Assembly: GCA_026988295.1 (NCBI GenBank)
Contig: JALSLM010000150.1
Span: 1-45,342, forward strand
Reading direction: 5' to 3'
DNA from: Thiotrichaceae bacterium
GTDB lineage: Bacteria; Pseudomonadota; Gammaproteobacteria; Thiotrichales; Thiotrichaceae
DNA length: 45,342 nucleotides
The notes below the pieces were generated by a model. The model was not told where the DNA came from. It saw only the letters and a program-made list of their open reading frames with translations, and made no database searches. Of the stretch, positions 35,538-44,831 are shown piece by piece. A program made the translations under genes and the position numbers. Within the stretch, counting starts at the first letter, position 1. Every line of letters begins with the position of its first letter.

Positions 35538-35629
35538 AGTAGTTTATTAGTTAAATTTTATTAATTAAAGGTAATCATCGAAAAACAATTGTTGTGTAAA
35601 TAATTGTTTTTTATTGTTTTACACTTAAA

Positions 35630-35842
35630 CCTGAATCCGTGAGGTCACTACGGCACAGGACGCAAGCTATTGATTCATCAGGGGTTTAAAAAATACCCGC
35701 TTAACCTATGGGTGAAGCTAAGATTTAGTGAGCTTCCCATCTGCGCTAGTAGATGGTGAACTCAATTATGCAGAGCTTTTTAAATCCCGTGCTAAACCAA
35801 TATTTTACGCCCTGTTATCCGCATTGACCTCACGGATTCAGG
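35630..35842. mobile_element. Family B element, 213 bp, with perfect 5-bp target duplication at the trpC stop
   Basis: CCTGAATCCGTGAGGTCACT and inverted TTGACCTCACGGATTCAGG ends; flanked by TTAAA at 35625-35629 and 35843-35847. The right duplication contains the TAA stop codon of trpC. Interior nearly identical to 20194-20405. It makes up most of the gap 35538-35842. Confidence 0.92.
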
Positions 35843-36640
35843 TTAAAAGAAAAGCTGCTTGAGTTCAGCACCTGGATCTTCTGCGCGCATAAACGCCTCG
35901 CCAACGAGAAAAGCATTCACCTGATGATCACGCATAAGCTTAATATGATCGGCTGAATGAATCCCGCTTTCAGTTACGACGATACGGTTTTCAGGTATTT
36001 TATCTAATAAATCTAGGGTTGCATCCAATGAAGTCTCAAAGGTACGAAGATTACGATTATTAATACCTACCAGATCAGCCCCCAAAGGAAGAGATCGCTG
36101 TAGCTCTTCAACATCATGCACTTCAATTAAAACATCCATGCCAAGCTCACGCGCGAGTGTATATAAACTAGCCATTTGCTCATCACTAAGCACTGCAACA
36201 ATCAGTAAAATACAATCAGCCCCCATTGCGCGAGCTTCATACACCTGATAACTATCAACAATAAAATCTTTGCGAATAACTGGCAAATCACAAGCCGCCC
36301 TCGCCTGTTTTAAATAGTCATCAGAGCCTTGAAAAAAATCAATATCAGTCAAAACTGAAAGGCAACTAGCCCCACCTTGCTGATAGCTTTTAGCAATCTC
36401 AGCAGGCTTGAAATTTTCACGAATCACCCCTTTGCTGGGAGAAGCCTTCTTAATCTCAGCAATAACCGCAGGATCTTCAGCCGCAATTGTTTGTCGCATA
36501 GAATCAACAAAACCTCGCACGGGGGATGCCTCATGCGCTAGCTCAAGCAAAGAAAGCTCAGCAATAGTCTGTTTGCGATCACTGATCTCTTGCTGCTTGC
36601 GCTGAATAATTTTTTTAAGAATGTCGGGTGTATTGCTCAT
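35843..36640 (-). CDS. trpC: Indole-3-glycerol phosphate synthase
   Basis: 265 residues, monofunctional (no fused TrpF). [16 protein letters not shown] holds the catalytic Lys; [22 protein letters not shown] and [12 protein letters not shown] are family blocks, and VTESGI the phosphate site. Downstream partner of trpD with a 29-bp gap. The TAA stop lies in the target duplication of a family B element. Confidence 0.97.
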   Translation of the reverse strand: MSNTPDILKKIIQRKQQEISDRKQTIAELSLLELAHEASPVRGFVDSMRQTIAAEDPAVIAEIKKASPSKGVIRENFKPAEIAKSYQQGGASCLSVLTDIDFFQGSDDYLKQARAACDLPVIRKDFIVDSYQVYEARAMGADCILLIVAVLSDEQMASLYTLARELGMDVLIEVHDVEELQRSLPLGADLVGINNRNLRTFETSLDATLDLLDKIPENRIVVTESGIHSADHIKLMRDHQVNAFLVGEAFMRAEDPGAELKQLFF

Positions 36641-36669
36641 ATTATTTAGTATTACTTTTATCTTGATCT

Positions 36670-37689
36670 TTATTCAAAAGAATTGGTGATATTAATCAAA
36701 TCCAACAACTTCTGCTTAGCTGCACCTGAAGCAATAAGCTCTAATGCACGATTAATACCCGCCTGATGAGAGCTTTCAAGCCCAGCAACATAAATAGCTG
36801 CGCCCGCATTAAGAGCCACAATATCACGCGCCGCATTAGCCTCATTGTTTAAAACAGAATAAACCATTTCGAGACTCTCTTCAGCATCCTTAACACGAAT
36901 TTGGTCAACGGGCTGAATTGACATCGCAAAATCTTCAGGTTTAATCGTATACTCAGTAATCTCCCCATCTTTAAGCTCTGCCACCGAAGTGGGAGATGAA
37001 ATGCTAATCTCATCCATGCCATCATCTGCATGTACCACCATCACATGATTACCGCCAAGTTTATTTAACACCTCAGCAATAGGTCTTAGCCAGTCTTTGC
37101 TAAACACACCCAATACCTGATTAGGTGTTCCCGCAGGGTTGGTTAATGGCCCTAGCAGATTAAACAAAGTGCGTGTCCCCATCTCTTTACGTGGGCCAAT
37201 CGCATGTTTCATGGCACTGTGATGCAAGGGCGCAAACATAAAACCCACCCCTACTGTTTCTACACATTTTTTAACTTGATCTGCTGTAATACTCAGATTA
37301 ACACCCGCCGCTTCAAGCAGATCAGCCGCACCAGACTTGCTTGAAATAGAACGATTACCATGCTTAGCCACACGCCCACCCGCTGCTGCAACCACAAAAC
37401 AACTCGCAGTTGATACATTAAACGTGCTACTACCATCACCCCCTGTGCCAACAATTTCAACTAGATTTTCTGTATCAAGATCAACTTTAGTTGACAAGGC
37501 GCGCATCACACTCGCTGCCGCCGTAATTTCCTCAACTGTTTCGCCTTTCATACGCATAGCGATTAAGAAACCGCCAATTTGAGCATCAGTTGCCTGCCCC
37601 GTCATGATTTGTTGCATAACTTCAGTCATTTCTTCTTGACTTAAGTTTTGATGCTCAATAGTTTTTTGTATAGCAGTTTGGATATTCAT
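36670..37689 (-). CDS. trpD: Anthranilate phosphoribosyltransferase
   Basis: About 339 residues from the ATG at 37689 ([20 protein letters not shown]). The frame extended to 37800 runs through a family A repeat and is not credible protein. [20 protein letters not shown] is the PRPP-binding GTGGD motif; [19 protein letters not shown] is the anthranilate region. First gene of trpD-trpC; trpE/trpG are not in the window. Confidence 0.97.
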   Translation of the reverse strand: MNIQTAIQKTIEHQNLSQEEMTEVMQQIMTGQATDAQIGGFLIAMRMKGETVEEITAAASVMRALSTKVDLDTENLVEIVGTGGDGSSTFNVSTASCFVVAAAGGRVAKHGNRSISSKSGAADLLEAAGVNLSITADQVKKCVETVGVGFMFAPLHHSAMKHAIGPRKEMGTRTLFNLLGPLTNPAGTPNQVLGVFSKDWLRPIAEVLNKLGGNHVMVVHADDGMDEISISSPTSVAELKDGEITEYTIKPEDFAMSIQPVDQIRVKDAEESLEMVYSVLNNEANAARDIVALNAGAAIYVAGLESSHQAGINRALELIASGAAKQKLLDLINITNSFE

Positions 37690-37750
37690 GTGGTATTTAA
37701 AATCTAATATAGTGTCAAGGAACAATAGATAGTAGCAATATGCTTTTAAA

Positions 37751-37838
37751 AAAACTATAAAAAAAGGGGGGGGATGGGTAACATAGATATTTAACTGCAT
37801 ATATACATACCCATCCCCCCTTTTTTTTCATTTTTTCT
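37751..37838. repeat. Family A hairpin, G arm then C arm, in the trpD/mscS-like divergent region
   Basis: CTATAAAAAAAGGGGGGGGA then TGGGTA (8 G) and TACCCATCCCCCCTTTTTTT, about 35 bp apart. It lies between two divergently transcribed genes, so its role here is not that of a 3' terminator for either. Confidence 0.8.
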
Positions 37839-37964
37839 AATTTAAACCTAATTACATTTATTTATTTGTGATGACTAGTAAGTAGACAATTTAGTGGTAT
37901 CATAGCCGAAAAAAACAAGGGGATTAGGGTTTAAGAAAAGGCGCATAACACTATCAAATAACAA

Positions 37965-39689
37965 ATGAAAATTATAAAAATAAATCATATCACTTACACA
38001 CAGACTACTACATTAGCGAACTTACCTTTATTAATTAGCAAGTTAGTGCTTTTTCTTGCATTATTTCTGCTATATTTTTCTCCTAATATCAGTAGCGCAA
38101 AAAATCATATACCTAAATCAGAACTAACGGGGGAAACATTATCAACACTATTAAGTTTTGTTGAGCTGCAAGATCAACTTAAAAGAGATTTGAAGACTCT
38201 CAGAAAAGACCTGAGAAAAGCAGCTTCGGATAGCGAAAAAGCTGATATAAAAAAGCAACAAAAAAAGGTAGAAGATAAGTTAAAAGGTACGACTAATAAT
38301 ATTGAAAATATTGCTGCTAATACTGATTTAAGTATATTAAGAGCAAGTAAGCCAGAGCCTTTCAATCTAAAAAAAGAGATTTTCTCACTGCTAGAGCCTG
38401 CCCTGAAGGAAATGAAACACGCCACCAGTGATGTGCGTCAAAAATCAGAATTACGCGAACAAATTGCCTATTATGAGCAACGTGAACCTGTTGCTAAAGA
38501 AGCACTTGAGAATATCGCTTTATTAAATCGCGCTAATAAAAATCCTAAAATTAAAAAGGTGCTTATTAAAATGAATAAAAGCTGGGGTAAGCAACTGGTT
38601 TTTATTCAAAGTGAGTTACAGGCAAAAAGACTTCAATTAGCAAAAATTGAAGAGCAAAGAATTTCTTTTACGGAACAATCAGAAAGTTATTTCCGTGATT
38701 TTTTTCAACGCCGTGGTTGGACACTGATTCAAGCACTCTTGGCGGTTATTGCTGTATTGATTATATCTCGGTTTATCCATAAGCTCATTACTCGCACTAT
38801 AAAAGGTTATCGAGCACAACACAGAAGTGTTCCTCTGCGAGTGACTGATCTGCTACACCGCTTTATTACATACTTATTTATTATTCTTGGGCCACTGATT
38901 GTTTTCTATTTGGAAGAAGATTGGGTTCTTTTTAGTTTGGGAATTCTCTTGCTAATCAGTATTGCCTGGACACTAAGAAGCATTATTCCCCGATATTGGG
39001 GACAATTTGAATTATTTCTTAATGTTGGTCCTGTCAGAGAAGGTGAGCGACTGATACTGAATGGCATTCCTTGGCGTGTAAAAAATATCAATATGTATTC
39101 GATATTAGAAAACCCTGTCGCAGGTCTAAGTCAGCGTGTTGATATCAACGAGCTGGTTGATTTACGCTCACGCCCAGTGGAACAAGGCGAACCTTGGTTT
39201 CCTTGTAAACGGGGTGATTGGGTGCATTTAAGTGATGGAATTCGGGGCAAGGTCACGGGCATTTCAATGGAGTTTATACAATTAATTCAACGTGGTGGAG
39301 CGGTTATCACCTATCAACTAAGTGACTTTTTAGCACTTTCACCAAAGAATATATCAAAGAGCTTTAGAATCAAAGAAACCATTGGTATTAGTTATACCCA
39401 CCAAAAACAAAGCACAAATGAAATTGTCGAAACTCTAAAGGCAGCACTAAATAAACGAGCTATAGAAGAAGGCTACAAAGATGATTTTCATAATATTAAT
39501 GTTGAGTTTGAATTAGCGGCTGATTCATCACTTAACCTTGTAGTTATCGCAGACTTTAAAGGTAGCGTTGCTGATATTTATATGCGCTTACGTCGTTCTA
39601 TTCAGCGCTGGTGTGTTGATGCTTGTACCGAGAATGGCTGGGATATACCATTCCCACAACTAAGTATCCATGCAGAATCAAATAAATAA
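37965..39689 (+). CDS. MscS-like membrane protein with coiled-coil N-terminus
   Basis: 574 residues. A signal-like hydrophobic segment LLISKLVLFLALFLLYFS (about 27-44) precedes a periplasmic, Lys-rich coiled-coil part (DLKTLRKDLRKAASDSEKAD; about 65-130). Then come membrane segments ALLAVIAVLIISRFI (about 250-270), YLFIILGPLIVFYL and LFSLGILLLISIAW, and a soluble C-terminal region with RGDWVHLSDGIRGKVTGISMEFIQLI, which resembles the beta domain of MscS-type channels, and an alpha/beta end. The usual Gly/Ala-rich pore helix of MscS is not evident, so gating as a tension-sensitive channel is uncertain. No clear ribosome binding site at the ATG. Confidence 0.65.
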   Translation: MKIIKINHITYTQTTTLANLPLLISKLVLFLALFLLYFSPNISSAKNHIPKSELTGETLSTLLSFVELQDQLKRDLKTLRKDLRKAASDSEKADIKKQQKKVEDKLKGTTNNIENIAANTDLSILRASKPEPFNLKKEIFSLLEPALKEMKHATSDVRQKSELREQIAYYEQREPVAKEALENIALLNRANKNPKIKKVLIKMNKSWGKQLVFIQSELQAKRLQLAKIEEQRISFTEQSESYFRDFFQRRGWTLIQALLAVIAVLIISRFIHKLITRTIKGYRAQHRSVPLRVTDLLHRFITYLFIILGPLIVFYLEEDWVLFSLGILLLISIAWTLRSIIPRYWGQFELFLNVGPVREGERLILNGIPWRVKNINMYSILENPVAGLSQRVDINELVDLRSRPVEQGEPWFPCKRGDWVHLSDGIRGKVTGISMEFIQLIQRGGAVITYQLSDFLALSPKNISKSFRIKETIGISYTHQKQSTNEIVETLKAALNKRAIEEGYKDDFHNINVEFELAADSSLNLVVIADFKGSVADIYMRLRRSIQRWCVDACTENGWDIPFPQLSIHAESNK

Positions 39690-39702
39690 AAGCTCAATCT
39701 GA

Positions 39703-39731
39703 CCCTCCCTTATTAGAGGAAGCAGGGAGGG
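39703..39731 (+). terminator. GC hairpin after the mscS-like gene
   Basis: CCCTCCCT, loop of about 13 bp, AGGGAGGG, shortly after the stop codon. No T-run follows, so it is only a weak terminator candidate. Confidence 0.35.
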
Positions 39732-39793
39732 ATAGGAGGGATATAACTAAACAAAGGAATCATCTGCTCAACGATGATGACGCCATGACAATA

Positions 39794-39826
39794 AAAAATG
39801 TAAAAAAAGAGGGGGGATGGGTATCT
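39794..39826. repeat. Family A single arm (G orientation)
   Basis: AAAATGTAAAAAAAGAGGGG then GGATGGGTAT; 6 G interrupted from the A-run by GA. Lies between the ends of the mscS-like gene and nadA (convergent). Confidence 0.7.
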
Positions 39827-39868
39827 AAAAATCTGCTCTGAATAAAAAAATTATTCCACTCATGCTCC

Positions 39869-39943
39869 TAAGGAAAACCTAATTAAGTCGATTAGACTTT
39901 AGCGCAAGCTAAAAATAATTGGACTTGATCAGGGTTTCCCTAA
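39869..39943. mobile_element. Family C short element, 75 bp, providing the nadA stop codon
   Basis: TAAGGAAAACCTAATTAAGT ... ATTGGACTTGATCAGGGTTT then CCCTAAG: both terminal repeats but only a short interior (AGACTTTAGCGCAAGCTAAA). Its right end encodes the last residues and stop of nadA. Confidence 0.85.
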
Positions 39944-40984
39944 GTTATTAGCAAAATCCAGCATCCGTTGAGTCGATTGAAATGCTTTTAAACGAACCTT
40001 TTCATCCACAAAGATTTCATTTTTGCCGGTCTTTAGAACTTCTAATAAATTGTGCAAGCCATTCATTGCCATCCACGGACAATGCGCACAACTAGTACAG
40101 GTTGCGCCTTCTCCGTGAGTTGGTGCTGCAATAAACTTTTTATTGGGTGCTGCCTGTTTCATTTTATAGAAAATGGCTTTATCTGTGGCGACAATAAATT
40201 CTTGGTTAGGAAGGTCTTTAGCTGCATTGATGATTTGTGTGGTCGAGCCAACAACATCTGCTAATGCAATAATTTCATCGGGTGATTCTGGGTGAACTAG
40301 CACACCTGCTTCTGGGTGTTTTTCTATTAATTCGCCGAGTGAGCGTGTTTTAAACTCATCATGAACGATACATGCCCCTTGCCAACGTAGCATTTCAACC
40401 CCTGATACTTTCTGAATATAGTTACCCAAGTGTTTATCAGGAGCCCATAATACTTTTTTGCCTTGCTTGCCTAGCCAACTGACTAAATCTAGCGCAATAC
40501 CTGATGTCACTACATAGTCAGCTCGGGCTTTCACATCGGCACTGGTATTGGCATAAACCACCACGGTATGATCTGGGTGTGCATCGCAAAATGGGGAAAA
40601 CTCTTCTATCGGACAACTCAAATCTAGCGAGCATTCAGCGTCTAAAGTGGGCATTAAGACGCGCTTTTCTGGGGTTAGGATTTTTGCTGTTTCGCCCATA
40701 AAACGCACCCCAGCCACAATCAGTGTTTTTGCAGGATGCTGATTGCCAAACTTTGCCATATCTAGCGAATCAGAAATATAGCCGCCTGTTTCTTCTGCCA
40801 GCTCTTGCAAGTCTTGATCGACATAATAGTGTGCGACTAAAACTGCATCTTGTTCTTTTAACAGCTTTTTTATTTCATTTTTCAGTGCTTCTTTTTCATC
40901 AGCCGAATAATGAGGGCGCAGTGATTCTATCTGTGCGGTTACAGGTGTTTTAAAAGTGGGAATTATTGGAGAAGTCGCAGTCAT
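39929..40984 (-). CDS. nadA: Quinolinate synthase A
   Basis: 351 residues. Condenses iminoaspartate and dihydroxyacetone phosphate to quinolinate in NAD synthesis with a 4Fe-4S cluster. [30 protein letters not shown] is the substrate-binding start; cluster Cys residues are seen in [27 protein letters not shown] and [13 protein letters not shown]. The final residues LGKP and the stop TGA lie inside the family C element at 39869-39943; the conserved part (RMLDFANN) is complete, so the enzyme should be intact. Divergent from polA. Confidence 0.97.
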   Translation of the reverse strand: MTATSPIIPTFKTPVTAQIESLRPHYSADEKEALKNEIKKLLKEQDAVLVAHYYVDQDLQELAEETGGYISDSLDMAKFGNQHPAKTLIVAGVRFMGETAKILTPEKRVLMPTLDAECSLDLSCPIEEFSPFCDAHPDHTVVVYANTSADVKARADYVVTSGIALDLVSWLGKQGKKVLWAPDKHLGNYIQKVSGVEMLRWQGACIVHDEFKTRSLGELIEKHPEAGVLVHPESPDEIIALADVVGSTTQIINAAKDLPNQEFIVATDKAIFYKMKQAAPNKKFIAAPTHGEGATCTSCAHCPWMAMNGLHNLLEVLKTGKNEIFVDEKVRLKAFQSTQRMLDFANNLGKP

Positions 40985-41032
40985 GCCTTTATACTCAGGT
41001 CTCTTTTTGATTATTCAAGTATAGCAACAATC
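40985..41032. promoter_or_regulatory. Divergent nadA-polA intergenic region
   Basis: Only 48 bp separate the two start codons, so at least part of both promoters must lie here or within the opposing coding sequence. TTGATTATTC and TATAGCAAC are AT-rich, but I cannot assign boxes with confidence. Confidence 0.35.
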
Positions 41033-43837
41033 ATGTCTGATAAAAATACTGAAAACACACAGAGTCCACTTGTTCTTGTTGATGGCTCATCTTATTTATT
41101 TCGTGCATTCTATGGATTGCCCAATACTTTAACCAGCCCCGACGGTATGCAGACTAATGCCATTCACGGCGTATTAAGTATGCTAGACAAGCTACGCAAA
41201 GACTATAAGCCCGAACACATGGTGGTTATTTTTGATGCTAAAGGTAAAACATTTCGCAATGATATGTACCCCGAATACAAGGCAACTCGACCACCAATGC
41301 CTGATGAATTACGTGATCAAATTGCGCCACTGCATGAAATAATCGAAGCACAGGGCTACCCTATGATTGTTATGCCAGGTGTTGAGGCGGATGATGTTAT
41401 CGGCACGATGTCAACGCTCTATGATGGCAAAGTCATTATTTCGACAGGTGATAAAGATATGGCGCAGTTGGTTGATGAGCAAACGCATCTCATTAATACC
41501 ATGTCGAATACTTACTCTGATCGGCAGGGCGTGATTGATAAATACGGTGTTCCACCTGAATTAATCCGTGACTATTTGGCTCTTATGGGAGATAAATCAG
41601 ATAATATTCCTGGCGTTAATAAGGTTGGTCCTAAAACAGCGGTAAAATGGCTAAACCAATATGGCTCACTAAAAGCAGTTATGAAAAATGCTGATAAATT
41701 CAAAGGCAAAATTGGTGAATATCTACGCGAAGCACTGGACTACCTTCCCTTATCTTATGAACTTGTCACGATTAAATGTGATTTAGAGCTTGATTGTTCA
41801 CCAGAATATTTAAGTTTTAATGAGGTAAATACTCAAAAACTAGCAGAACTTTATCAAAAGTATGGTTTTCGTACTCGTTTAAGCAAATTGCAATCTGAAT
41901 CTAGTGAAGAAATCAGCTTAACGACAGAAACAGCAGATACAAATGAGCCTATCGAAACAGCCATTCCTGAAATTGAGGACATTAAAGAAGTTAACTATGA
42001 GACCATTCTCACAAAAGAGCAATTAGACAAGTGGCTTGAGCAGCTCAAACAAGCCCCCCTATTCGCTTTTGATACCGAAACCACTAGCTTAGCTTATATG
42101 GATGCAAAACTGGTTGGCGTATCATTTTGTATAAAATCAGGCAGTGCCGCTTATTTGCCACTGGCGCATGACTATATTGGCGCACCTAAACAACTTGATT
42201 TTGATAAAACACTAGCAAAGCTTAAACCACTCCTGGAAGACCCAACAGCACTTAAAGTTGGGCAAAATCTTAAATATGACCGTTCTGTGTTGCTAAATTA
42301 TGATATTGAGCTAAAAGGCATTACCCACGACACCATGCTTGAATCTTATGTTTTAGATTCAGTTTCCAATCGACATGATATGAATACACTATGCAAAAAA
42401 CACTTGAATCATATTAATGTTAAATTTGAAGATATTGCAGGCAAAGGCAAAAAACAACTCACCTTTAACCAAATCGAATTAGAACCAAATCAAGAAAACA
42501 ACACTCAAGGAGCAGCATTTTATGCGGCAGAAGATGCCGATATGACTATGCGTCTGCATAAATTTTTCTGGCCACAGCTCAAGCCTCGCAAACAACAAGA
42601 AAAACTTTATCGTGAAATTGAAATGCCTCTACTCAAGGTCTTATCTGATATTGAGCGCAACGGTGTATTAATTGATGCAGAGCTACTCGCCATTCAAAGC
42701 AAAGAACTCACTAGCCGTATGGCAGAGTTAGAAGAAAAAATATACAAAAAGGCGGGGGGTGGGTTTAACTTAGGCTCACCCAAGCAAATTCAGGAAGTCT
42801 TCTTTAGTGAAGATAGGCTCAATTTACCCGTAATTCGCAAAACCCCCAAAGGACAACCTTCAACAGCCGAAGATGTTTTGCAAGAACTTGCACAAGAACA
42901 TGATGTGCCTCGTTGGTTATTAGAATATCGAGGGCTTAGCAAATTAAAATCCACCTATACTGATGCACTCCCTAAAGAAATTAATGAAAAAACAGGACGA
43001 GTTCATACCTCTTATCATCAGGCGGTAACAGCAACAGGTCGCCTATCTTCAAGCACACCTAATCTACAAAATATTCCTGTACGAAATGCCGAAGGTCGGC
43101 GCATTCGCCAAGCCTTTATCGCCCCAAAAACAGATACCACAAGCTTTAAAATTTTAGCCGCAGATTATTCACAAATTGAATTACGCATTATGGCGCATTT
43201 GTCTGGAGATGAGGGACTTCTAGAAGCCTTCTCACAAGGCAAAGATATTCACCGCGCCACCGCAGCTGAAATTTTTGACATTACTTTAGATAAGGTTGAA
43301 ACAGAACAACGTCGTGCTGCCAAAGCCGTCAACTTTGGGCTAATTTATGGCATGTCAGCTTTTGGGCTCGCCAAGCAACTCAATGTATCACGCACTGAAG
43401 CCGCCGAATATGTAAAACGCTATTTTCAGAGATACCCAGGCGTACAACAATATATGGAAGACACCCGCGAAAAAGCCAAAGAACAAGGCTATGTTGAAAC
43501 ACTCTTTGGGCGCAAACTCTTCCTACCCAATATCAATGCAAAAAATGCCATGTTACGCAAAATGGCAGAACGCACCGCCATCAACGCCCCCATGCAAGGA
43601 ACAGCCGCCGATATTATCAAAATATCAATGATTGCAGTGAGTGACTGGTTACGCGAAAAAACCACCGACACTAAAATGATAATGCAAGTACATGACGAAC
43701 TCGTCTTTGAAGTTGCCGAAAACCAACTAGAACAGGTTGAACCCATTATTGTAGAGCGCATGGTAAATGCCGTAAAACTCGATGTACCATTAATTGTTGA
43801 TACAGGAATTGGAGACAACTGGGATCAAGCACATTAG
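41033..43837 (+). CDS. polA: DNA polymerase I
   Basis: 934 residues, normal size. The N-terminal 5'-3' exonuclease (1-290) has LVDGSSYLFRAFYGLP, VIFDAKGKTFRND, EADDVIG and LMGDKSDNIPGV. The 3'-5' exonuclease is intact: FDTETTSL (DTET at 347-350), GQNLKYDRSVL and AAEDADMTMRLH. The polymerase domain carries TGRLSSSTPNLQNIPVR, DYSQIELRIMAHLSGD (motif A), RRAAKAVNFGLIYGMSAFGLA (O helix) and MQVHDELVFE (motif C). All three activities are expected. Transcribed away from nadA and convergent with coq7. Confidence 0.98.
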   Translation: MSDKNTENTQSPLVLVDGSSYLFRAFYGLPNTLTSPDGMQTNAIHGVLSMLDKLRKDYKPEHMVVIFDAKGKTFRNDMYPEYKATRPPMPDELRDQIAPLHEIIEAQGYPMIVMPGVEADDVIGTMSTLYDGKVIISTGDKDMAQLVDEQTHLINTMSNTYSDRQGVIDKYGVPPELIRDYLALMGDKSDNIPGVNKVGPKTAVKWLNQYGSLKAVMKNADKFKGKIGEYLREALDYLPLSYELVTIKCDLELDCSPEYLSFNEVNTQKLAELYQKYGFRTRLSKLQSESSEEISLTTETADTNEPIETAIPEIEDIKEVNYETILTKEQLDKWLEQLKQAPLFAFDTETTSLAYMDAKLVGVSFCIKSGSAAYLPLAHDYIGAPKQLDFDKTLAKLKPLLEDPTALKVGQNLKYDRSVLLNYDIELKGITHDTMLESYVLDSVSNRHDMNTLCKKHLNHINVKFEDIAGKGKKQLTFNQIELEPNQENNTQGAAFYAAEDADMTMRLHKFFWPQLKPRKQQEKLYREIEMPLLKVLSDIERNGVLIDAELLAIQSKELTSRMAELEEKIYKKAGGGFNLGSPKQIQEVFFSEDRLNLPVIRKTPKGQPSTAEDVLQELAQEHDVPRWLLEYRGLSKLKSTYTDALPKEINEKTGRVHTSYHQAVTATGRLSSSTPNLQNIPVRNAEGRRIRQAFIAPKTDTTSFKILAADYSQIELRIMAHLSGDEGLLEAFSQGKDIHRATAAEIFDITLDKVETEQRRAAKAVNFGLIYGMSAFGLAKQLNVSRTEAAEYVKRYFQRYPGVQQYMEDTREKAKEQGYVETLFGRKLFLPNINAKNAMLRKMAERTAINAPMQGTAADIIKISMIAVSDWLREKTTDTKMIMQVHDELVFEVAENQLEQVEPIIVERMVNAVKLDVPLIVDTGIGDNWDQAH

Positions 43838-43889
43838 GTTTTAAAGTTGTTGACTATTCATTTATACAAGTACTTCATCTTGCATCATT

Positions 43890-43970
43890 AAGCCTCCTAA
43901 GAGGCTGCCTCAAGCTTGGGAACAATTAAAAACTCTTTGGCTGTCTGTATCACCTGAGTCCGTGGGTATT
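43890..43970. repeat. Degenerate fragments of families D and B
   Basis: CCTCCTAAGAGGCTGCCTCA (about 43893-43912) resembles a family D end, and CACCTGAGTCCGTGGGTATT (43951-43970) a family B end. Both are too diverged to define an element. Confidence 0.35.
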
Positions 43971-43974
43971 ATAA

Positions 43975-44046
43975 AATGCAAAAAAAAAGGGGGGGATGGG
44001 GATATCCAAGATATAGGATACCCATCCCCCCCTTTTTTCATACTTT
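43975..44046. terminator. Family A hairpin acting as probable bidirectional terminator of polA and coq7
   Basis: AAAAAAAAGGGGGGGATGGG, spacer GATATCCAAGATATAGGATA, CCCATCCCCCCCTTTTTT: a very strong stem with an A-run on one side and a T-run on the other, between convergent genes. The coq7 stop is directly next to it. Confidence 0.75.
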
Positions 44047-44691
44047 TTAGATTCTTGCTGCGGTTTTAGTCATTACTTTTGACATTAGTGGCATTAAAAT
44101 CTTGCGTACGGGTAGTGGTAGTTTAGCTGCTCCCGCTTCTACTGCAACATCAGCATGATGTGCTTCATCAATTTTCATTTGCTGTAAAATTGCCATGCTT
44201 GGGGTGTCTGCTACTGGTAATTTTCCTATGTGTTCTTGCAAATGCCTTACTACTTGGTCTTCTGTTTCCTTTACAAAGCCAAGGCTCCACTTATCACCTG
44301 CTAATCCCGCTACCGCTCCAATTGTGAATGACCCCATATACCATAGTGGCCCGAACAGGCTTTTCTTTGCGTCTAGCTCAGTAAGACGTAATTCACACCA
44401 GTTTAAGTGGTCATTTTCTTCCATTGCAGAGCGATCCATTTGTTCGCGTATGTCTTCTCGTTTGGCTGTTAATGCCTGACCACGATACAGACCCTGTGCT
44501 GATACTTCACCTGCATGATTAATACGCATAAGACGGATTGATAGCTTTTTTTCATCTTCCGTTAGCGGGGTTTCTACTTTTATATGTGCAGCAGGATTTG
44601 GACGCTCGGTGGTAGGTGCTAATGTATGCACAGTGCGCATAGCTTGATCTACTTCATTAATGATTTTATCGAATAAGCTTAATTTACGCAC
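44047..44691 (-). CDS. coq7: Demethoxyubiquinone hydroxylase
   Basis: About 214 residues from the GTG at 44691, chosen because AAGGAG lies 6 bp upstream; the frame extended to 44736 would read into a family C element. Carboxylate-bridged diiron enzyme of ubiquinone synthesis: the ligands are visible in MRINHAGEVSAQGLY, MEENDHLNWCE, ETEDQVVRHLQ and DEAHHADVAVE. Membrane-associated through the GAVAGLAGDKWSLGF segment. Use of this protein suggests an aerobic or microaerobic ubiquinone respirer. Confidence 0.95.
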   Translation of the reverse strand: MRKLSLFDKIINEVDQAMRTVHTLAPTTERPNPAAHIKVETPLTEDEKKLSIRLMRINHAGEVSAQGLYRGQALTAKREDIREQMDRSAMEENDHLNWCELRLTELDAKKSLFGPLWYMGSFTIGAVAGLAGDKWSLGFVKETEDQVVRHLQEHIGKLPVADTPSMAILQQMKIDEAHHADVAVEAGAAKLPLPVRKILMPLMSKVMTKTAARI

Positions 44692-44708
44692 ATGATGCTC
44701 CTTAGTCC

Positions 44709-44831
44709 TTAATAAAGAAACCTTGATCAAGTCCAATTATTTTTAGCTTGCCAAATCTGCCGATCTTCATGAAAAATAGCGACAGATTTTTCTGTGCTAA
44801 ATTCTAATCGACTTAATCAGGTTTTCCTTAA
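44709..44831. mobile_element. Family C element, 123 bp, between coq7 and dsbA
   Basis: TTAATAAAGAAACCTTGATC at the left and CTTAATCAGGTTTTCCTTAA at the right; the interior lacks the GACGCAATAGAATAACTATT block found in the 164-bp copy. The right end touches the dsbA stop codon. Confidence 0.85.

Noticed and set aside
37690-37800. N-terminal extension of trpD
   Set aside because: The extension translates a family A repeat and intergenic DNA; the TrpD family start is at 37689.
42748-42775. Family A-like sequence (ATACAAAAAGGCGGGGGGTG) inside polA
   Set aside because: It encodes KKAGGGFNLGSPKQ, which fits the normal PolA sequence with no extra residues, so it is more likely chance similarity than an insertion.
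44692-44736. Upstream start for coq7
   Set aside because: It would read into a family C element; GTG at 44691 with AAGGAG is the better start.
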